Assembly (NCBI GenBank): GCA_013400115.1
Contig: VXBP01005168.1
Location: 62,001 to 126,000, forward strand
Reading direction: 5' to 3'
DNA length: 64,000 nt
Source of the DNA: Rhinopomastus cyanomelas
Taxonomy: Eukaryota; Chordata; Aves; Bucerotiformes; Rhinopomastidae
Part shown: positions 59,287 through 64,000 of the stretch, piece after piece
How the letters are laid out: each line of letters begins with the position of its first letter
How positions within the stretch are numbered: the first letter of the stretch is position 1
Translations under genes and position numbers: made by a program
Notes under the pieces: model-generated
What the model was told of the DNA's origin: nothing
Databases searched by the model: none
Seen by the model: only the letters and a program-made list of their open reading frames with translations

Positions 59287-59440
59287 TGTTGTAGTGCTCC
59301 GGATAGCCTAAGTTGCAGTCCGCTTCCAGCGAGTTGGCTTGACGGCTTTCAGGTTTCTCTACGCCCGGCTCCTTCGGCCCCGCGTTACCCGGACCATTCG
59401 CGTACCACTTGAACACCAATATGGTCAGCAGCAAATGGCG

Positions 59441-59446
59441 TTTATT
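59441..59446 (-). promoter_or_regulatory. LTR polyadenylation signal
   Basis: AATAAA on the minus strand, followed by CGCCATTTG. It lies about 155 bp before the LTR 3' end. Confidence 0.75.
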
Positions 59447-59460
59447 CGAAGAAATACACA

Positions 59461-59470
59461 CTTAATATAG
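59461..59470 (-). promoter_or_regulatory. LTR TATA-like box
   Basis: CTATATTAAG on the minus strand, about 15 bp upstream of the polyadenylation signal. Position and spacing fit a retroviral core promoter. Confidence 0.55.
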
Positions 59471-59743
59471 TTTTCCCTTATCATACCACCACCAATCTTC
59501 TTCACTATAGTTATCACTCTCTGCTCTTCTCTCTGTCCAATGGTGTTACAGAACGCACTCTTTTTCACCTTACTTGGCATTGTTTAGCTTTTCTCCTTAT
59601 CTTCAAGGACGACTCCTGCAGGTCCCACGGAGCCGAGAGGCCCCTGTATCTTCACCTTCTGCACATTTGGAGCCCAAGGGACCACAAAACAGCTCCTGCT
59701 GGATATGTGGAGCTGCAGGGCCTGCATACGCCCTGCTGCCATC

Positions 59744-59754
59744 GCCGCCATCTT
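59744..59754 (-). promoter_or_regulatory. YY1-type motif in the LTR U3
   Basis: AAGATGGCGGC on the minus strand, a full match to the long YY1 site, about 30 bp from the LTR start. YY1 sites in retroviral LTRs are known to influence transcription and silencing. Function here is inferred from the motif only. Confidence 0.55.
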
Positions 59755-59782
59755 AAGAGCAGCTAGTTTAGCAACTACAACA

Positions 59783-59795
59783 TCTCCCCCTCCCT
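59783..59795 (-). other. Polypurine tract of the endogenous retrovirus
   Basis: AGGGAGGGGGAGA on the minus strand directly before the LTR start TGTTGTAG. This placement is the standard plus-strand primer site and confirms the element's direction. Confidence 0.82.
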
Positions 59796-59940
59796 ATGCC
59801 CAAGCAAACTTACTGTATCTCGAGAGGACCCTAATCGCGTACATCCCGAATTCCCCGCATTGCGCCTATACATGCAATGTCCTCTCGGTCAAGCCTTGCC
59901 CCGTTACAACCCGAGCGCAAATTCCTCCCACTTATACCCA

Positions 59941-60515
59941 CTAAGTCCCCTTATCTAGGCTATGAAAGAGATGACCCTTTGATTCGCGATACTCAAGCTG
60001 AGCAACCCGCTTTAGCATACGCCACACTTTAAGATACAATATAACTACCAAAAGCAAGCAAAGCAAAGTTAGAGCCAAAATAACAATCACGGGGGGGGTT
60101 ACCTTGGTCCCCCTCCGGCACAATAGAAGCAACCATAGACTGTGCCCAGATCTGAGCTTGTATGCAACCAAGGGATAAGGAGGTATCACTCTGCACCGAC
60201 AATAGAGAGTCCACGATTAAGTGATGGTCCTTCAGGTGCACCTTTTCCCATCTTGGTAGGACGTTAGAGACGGCCCATTGTTCTGCTCCTAAAGCTGATA
60301 AAGGAGACTGCAGAGGTGTGTTTAATGCATACAGATCATTAGCGGTTGCACTTAACTCATTCAGCTGTTGCTCAGAGGGGCATTTCTCTTCCTCTCACGG
60401 TTTTCCACGAGAGGCTTCTCTTCCTCTCGCGGTTTGGGCCATCCGATTAATAGCTTCTGTAAAGACAAAACTCAGAAACAAACTCATTACCCCATTAACT
60501 ATTGGTTCCCATACA
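59941..60515 (-). pseudogene. env remnant (transmembrane subunit C-terminus) of an endogenous retrovirus
   Basis: Upstream of the LTR on the minus strand is the end of a retroviral envelope gene. The frame ending at 59941 has a long hydrophobic membrane-spanning stretch (about 20 residues rich in L, V and I) followed by a basic and polar cytoplasmic tail. That is the normal layout of the transmembrane subunit, and the stop lies about 145 bp before the purine tract. A different minus frame (60241-60029) carries the preceding ectodomain-like part. The two frames meet near a run of eight C (G on the plus strand, 60091-60098), a likely frameshift. Upstream of about 60515 the gene is cut off by a CR1. 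No gag, pol or 5' LTR is visible, so the provirus is defective. Confidence 0.72.
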
Positions 60516-60521
60516 CCAAGT

Positions 60522-61096
60522 GTATCAGAAGGGATGTGGTTAGTGGATACAGAGAGGTTCTCTTCTCCATCTACTCTGTCACTGCAAGACCACATCTGGA
60601 ATATTGTGTCTAGTTCTGGGTCCCTCAGTTCCAGAAGGACATGCAGCTGCTGGAGAAAGCCCAGCACAGAGCCACAGAGATGATGAAGGGAGTGGAACCT
60701 CTCCCTGATGAGTAAAGGCTAAGGGACCTGAGTCTCTTTAGCTTGGAAAAAAAGAGACTGAGGACTGACCTCATTAACATTTGTAAGTATGGAAAGAGCA
60801 GGTGTCAGGAGGATGGAGCCAGGCTCTTCTAAGCATCATCTACTATAGGACAAGGAGCAATGGGTGTAAGCTGGAACATTGGAGGTTCCACATAAATATG
60901 AGCAGGAACTTCTTCACAGTGAGGGTGACAGAGCACTGAAATGGGCTGCCCAGCGAGTTTGTGGAGTCTCCTCCTCTGGACATGCTTAAAACTTGTCTGA
61001 ATGTGTTCCGGTGTGACTTGGTCTAGGGGATCCTGCTCTGGCAGGGGGATTGGGCTAGATGATCTTTTGAAGTCCCTTCCAATCCCTAATATTCTG
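60522..61096 (+). mobile_element. CR1 LINE adjoining the retroviral remnant
   Basis: Plus-strand CR1 from the region before 'YSALVRPHLEYC' (here 'YSVTARPHLEYCV') to the 3' end (GGATTGGGCTAGATGATCTT and a short AATATTCTG tail). Frames are broken. It either inserted in env with loss of the rest of the provirus or was joined to it by a deletion, because no retroviral sequence follows on its far side. Confidence 0.88.
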
Positions 61097-62755
61097 CTCT
61101 TCAAAAGCTGCTCATAAAGACTAAATACTGAGAATACAAGGATCATGCTCTGAACAATGCATAACATTTCCATAGAACTCTATCATAAGATTAAAAGGAG
61201 AAATTTCTGTACTTTTGTTATTTTGTGGAAACCAAATGTTTTGACTGCATGTAGTTTTAAACAGAGGACATATGTCTTCAATCATGGAAAAAAAAGTTGG
61301 GGTGAAAGAAAGAGTTAAAGCAGTGGATATTCAGAAAACAGTACCTTGTCAGTGCTAATGGGTTGCTGTGACATTTACTTAGTGAAGAAATAAAACAAGA
61401 AGTATTTGCTTTTCTCAGTAGGCCAGCTACCAAGTCAGATGTGTAGTGAGAACAGCTGGGATGCTGATAGTGAAATGCAGTCTGGATTTTTTGTTTCTAT
61501 ATACTAAGCAGTTGGCATTGGCTCAATCAGACTACTTGCCTATAAATTACTGTGAGCAAAGGTAAACGGATCATGCCTTACGCTGGACTTGAGCATTCGT
61601 ATGCTATTCACAACTGCTCTAATAATCTGGTCTACCTTCTCATGCCATCACGTGTCCAGTCCTGCATCTCCACTAACACTGAATTTCACATACAGTGACC
61701 TCAGCAAAGTGCCAAAGCTTGCTGATTTGGAGGTTTGGAAGAGCACTGTTCACTTCTGCACAATGGCACGTTGCCATGTTCTTAGTAGCTGAGTGCTTCT
61801 CTAGAAATATCTTACAAGCAGGTAAGCAGGATGCTTCTGCTCAGAAAAGAGTGTAATGCTCATCGTATGGCTCTCATGTTGTCTGGTTAAGGTATTCACC
61901 TGGATTGGAAAGGTCTAGGTAGCTCCATGAGCCACTTACACATGTTATCCCATGTCCAACTCATGTAAAATGTATAGTCTTTGGAACACAGAACAGACCC
62001 AGGACTCAAATTCTCAAGTGAGATCTTGAATCAGTAGGCTACTGACTCATCATTATGCTTGCTCTCTTCCTCATCCTACACATTTTTAATTCTTTTCTAC
62101 TCAGTTGATCATCATCAAAAAGAAGAAGGCAGAATATTCTTAACCTTGGTACTGTCCACAGCCCAGGTACCAGGTGGAGAGGCTTGGATTGAAAGTGAAA
62201 CACATCTCCTTGCAGATTAGTGTATCACAGTCAGGTTATGTGAGTGAGAAGATATTTTAGGTAAGTAACTTTTTTCCTTCCAGGTGTGCTCAAAAAAGCA
62301 AACAGCTGCTGCTTATTCTGAGCAGTCTGTTTCTGTAAGTGTATGTACAGAAACGGAGTGTCTAATAGCTTTGAAAACTTAATCAGAGAAATTGCTGTAG
62401 TTTTGATTCTCATTGTACTGGCCGTTACGTGCCTCATGAGATCTTCAACCTCATCAAGATAGGCATGCATTCACAAAAGCAGAACATGAATTTATAGGGA
62501 AATTCCACTCTCAAAACTTGAGGCATATCTTGGGTTTCACAGTCTGACTGAGGAGCATATACATGACCAACAAGCTGAATTATAGCTACAGTTCTAGTTC
62601 CATATATCTCTTATATCTCAAGTGACAGTCTTCTCTTCCTGAGTGATTTGTTTGGAGTTGATTTTCTGTACTTTTTTAAGAGAAAAAATGGCTTCATTAT
62701 ATTTTTTCAACCAATAGAGTTGTTTGTTTTGAGTATCCATACTGTTACTCAATAG
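61097..62755. other. Unique sequence, no gene seen
   Basis: About 1.65 kb of ordinary AT-rich DNA. No repeat ends and no frame with a recognisable motif. Confidence 0.45.
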
Positions 62756-63119
62756 GAGAGGTCTAGAAAGCAAACCCTATGAAAAGCAGCTGAAGGAACC
62801 TGGGTTGTTCAGCCTAAAGAAGCGGAGGCTGAGCGGAGACCTTCTTTCTCTCTACAGCTACCTGTAGCCAGGCTACAAGTAGGTTGTAGCCAGGCTGGTG
62901 CTGGTATCTTCTTCCAAATTGCTAATGATACAATGAGAGGAAATGGCCTCAAATTGCATCAGGGGAGGTTTAGACTGGTTCTTAGGAAGACGTTCTTTAC
63001 TGAGAGAGTGATTGGGCACTGGAACAGGCTGCCCAGGGAGGTGGTGGAGTCCCCATCCCTGGAGGTGTTTTAAAAATGAGTATATCTAGCATTTGAGGTG
63101 GGGGTTAGGAAGATGTTGG
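62756..63119 (+). mobile_element. Old CR1 LINE, left part, split by a young CR1
   Basis: Plus-strand copy with GAACCTGGGTTGTTCAGCCT, 'NGLKLHQGRFRLV'-type coding sequence (reading AAATTGCATCAGGGGAGGTT) and 'HWNRLPREVVESPSLEVF'-type coding sequence. A small repeat, GTAGCCAGGCTACAAGTAGG / GTAGCCAGGCTGG, occurs near 62866-62900. It is interrupted at about 63120. Confidence 0.85.
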
Positions 63120-63330
63120 GAAGGAACTTCTTCACAGTGAGGGTGACGGAGCACTGGAACAGGCTGCCCAGGGGGGTTGTGGAGTCTCCCTCACTGGAGA
63201 TATTCAAGACTCGACTGGATAGGTTCCTGTGTGACTTGGTCTAGGTGATCCTGCTGTTGCAGGTGGATTGGACTAGATGATCTTTTGAGGTCCCTTCCAA
63301 TCCGTAATGATTCTATGATTCTATGATTCT
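63120..63330 (+). mobile_element. Young CR1 LINE nested in an old CR1
   Basis: The youngest subfamily: AAGGAACTTCTTCACAGTGA, GGGGGGTTGTGGAGTCTCCC, 'FLCDLV' stop region, GTTGCAGGTGGATTGG and a clean ATGATTCTATGATTCTATGA tail. It is in the same direction as its host element. Confidence 0.92.
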
Positions 63331-63386
63331 AAGGCTGGATCTGCTAATCCTGGAGGTCCTTTCAGCCATGATGATTCTATGATTAA
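63331..63386 (+). mobile_element. Old CR1 LINE, right part
   Basis: The 3' end of the CR1 broken at 63119: AGGCTGGATCTGCTAATCCT, then AGGTCCTTTCAGCCATGATG and ATTCTATGATTA. Confidence 0.8.
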
Positions 63387-63879
63387 TGTGAGCAGCTGAA
63401 ATTTTACATGAGACCTGGGCACATAATTACAATTACATTCTCCATGTTCTGAACACCAGTGAAGTCAAGATTATACTTAATAATTTTATTTCCTTCTTAG
63501 CTATTCTTGTGTTTGTCCTATGGTAGTTATTATCCTGCATCTTTAAGAAAACATTTGTTTAATTACATAGGCAAAGAAGAAAATAAAGACAGAAGAAGAG
63601 TATGTCTACTTCACTGTTTTCTACCCAGCTTGTATGACACCACTTCTTAGGTCACAGAAGAGAGGAAATTAAATGTCTCAAACAGAAAGGTCCAACTCCT
63701 GGATTACAGAGGACAGCAGTGCAGTGTATCCGACTGAATGTTGGCTAGTTAGAAAATCTTTTTCATAATGCTGGTGTTTTGCAAAAACTGCCGTTGAGAG
63801 TAGAGTACTTAAAAAAAATAAGGCCATTGTTTTACAGATCAGTTCAAAACCCAAGAACTGATTATTGGACCTCTTATAC
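63387..63879. other. Unique sequence, no gene seen
   Basis: AT-rich DNA before the last CR1. The 67-codon minus frame 63881-63678 has a hydrophobic stretch but nothing I recognise. Confidence 0.4.
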
Positions 63880-64000
63880 AATAGAATAATTCAGGGTGGA
63901 AGGGACCTCAGGATGCCACTAATCCAACATCTTGCTGAAGTGCTGAAAACTCAGGCTGAATCCCACAACCAGGTGAAAGGACCAAAGCTGGCCAGGTGTC
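63880..64000 (-). mobile_element. CR1 LINE 3' end, old, cut by the window edge
   Basis: Begins AATAGAATAATTCAGGGTGG and AAGGGACCTCAGGATGCCAC, an old CR1 3' end in reverse. It runs off the end of the window. Confidence 0.65.

Larger units (their letters stand above)
59287..59782 (-). mobile_element. 3' LTR of a class II-like endogenous retrovirus
   Basis: A 496-bp LTR on the minus strand with matching inverted ends (TGTTGTAGT at its start and ACTACAACA at its end). Just upstream on the minus strand is a purine tract (AGGGAGGGGGAGA, 59783-59795), the normal second-strand primer. It has a TATA-like CTATATTAAG (59461-59470 read in reverse) followed within 25 bp by AATAAACG, the compact layout known in alpharetroviruses. 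It keeps many CpGs, so it is younger than the family A-C LTRs. Confidence 0.88.

Noticed and set aside
60368..60683. Plus-strand frames of 81 and 121 codons at the CR1-env junction
   Set aside because: They are antisense to env or run across the junction into CR1 and do not match a known protein on that strand.
1..64000. tRNA, rRNA, microRNA or snoRNA genes
   Set aside because: I saw no cloverleaf core boxes, rRNA-like blocks or convincing hairpin outside the repeats, but small RNA genes can be missed by eye.

Overview
The window looks like a gene-poor stretch of a bird nuclear genome: intergenic DNA or a very large intron. I find no host protein-coding exon, tRNA, rRNA, CRISPR array or bacterial-style operon that I can support. 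The best clue to the organism is the repeat content. More than forty fragments of the chicken-repeat-1 (CR1) LINE are recognisable by their 3' end: the conserved stretch just before it, then short tandem copies of an 8-base unit (ATTCTATG-like). By hand they add up to roughly 15 kb, about 24% of the window. LTR-retrotransposon pieces add about 7 kb more. CR1 at this density is high for a bird and fits a lineage with a CR1 expansion, such as woodpeckers and relatives or hornbills and hoopoes. That taxonomic guess is an inference.

Layout. 1-9.3 kb: mostly unique AT-rich DNA with old CR1s, one LTR (3550-4121) and a young CR1 inserted backwards into an old one (5375-6605). 9.3-16 kb: several reverse-strand CR1s, three of them clustered at 13.6-14.1 kb. 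17-23 kb: the densest CR1 region, including the longest copy (19450-20860), which reaches into the reverse transcriptase domain. 23-30 kb: mostly unique DNA with scattered CR1s. 30.4-31.5 kb: a GC-rich LTR. 32-36 kb: a split CR1 and a CR1 fragment from the middle of the element. 37-40.3 kb: three LTRs in a row. 40.7-41.8 kb: the best-preserved CR1 reading frame (325 codons, the first ~86 not recognisably CR1). 45-51 kb: more LTRs, one of them (47823-48352) flanked by a perfect 5-bp target duplication inside a CR1. 51.7-57.3 kb: a run of CR1s. 59.3-60.5 kb: the 3' LTR and env remnant of a class II-like endogenous retrovirus on the minus strand, cut off by a CR1. 62.7-63.4 kb: another nested CR1 pair.

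Nothing here acts together as a pathway. The story is one of successive insertions: older CR1 subfamilies, then LTR elements, then a young CR1 subfamily whose copies share nearly identical 3' ends. I found no convincing new biological system. The points most worth checking are the chimeric 325-codon frame, the dated nested insertions, the four-copy LTR family, and the retroviral LTR that keeps matched termini, TATA-like and poly(A) signals and a YY1-type motif.
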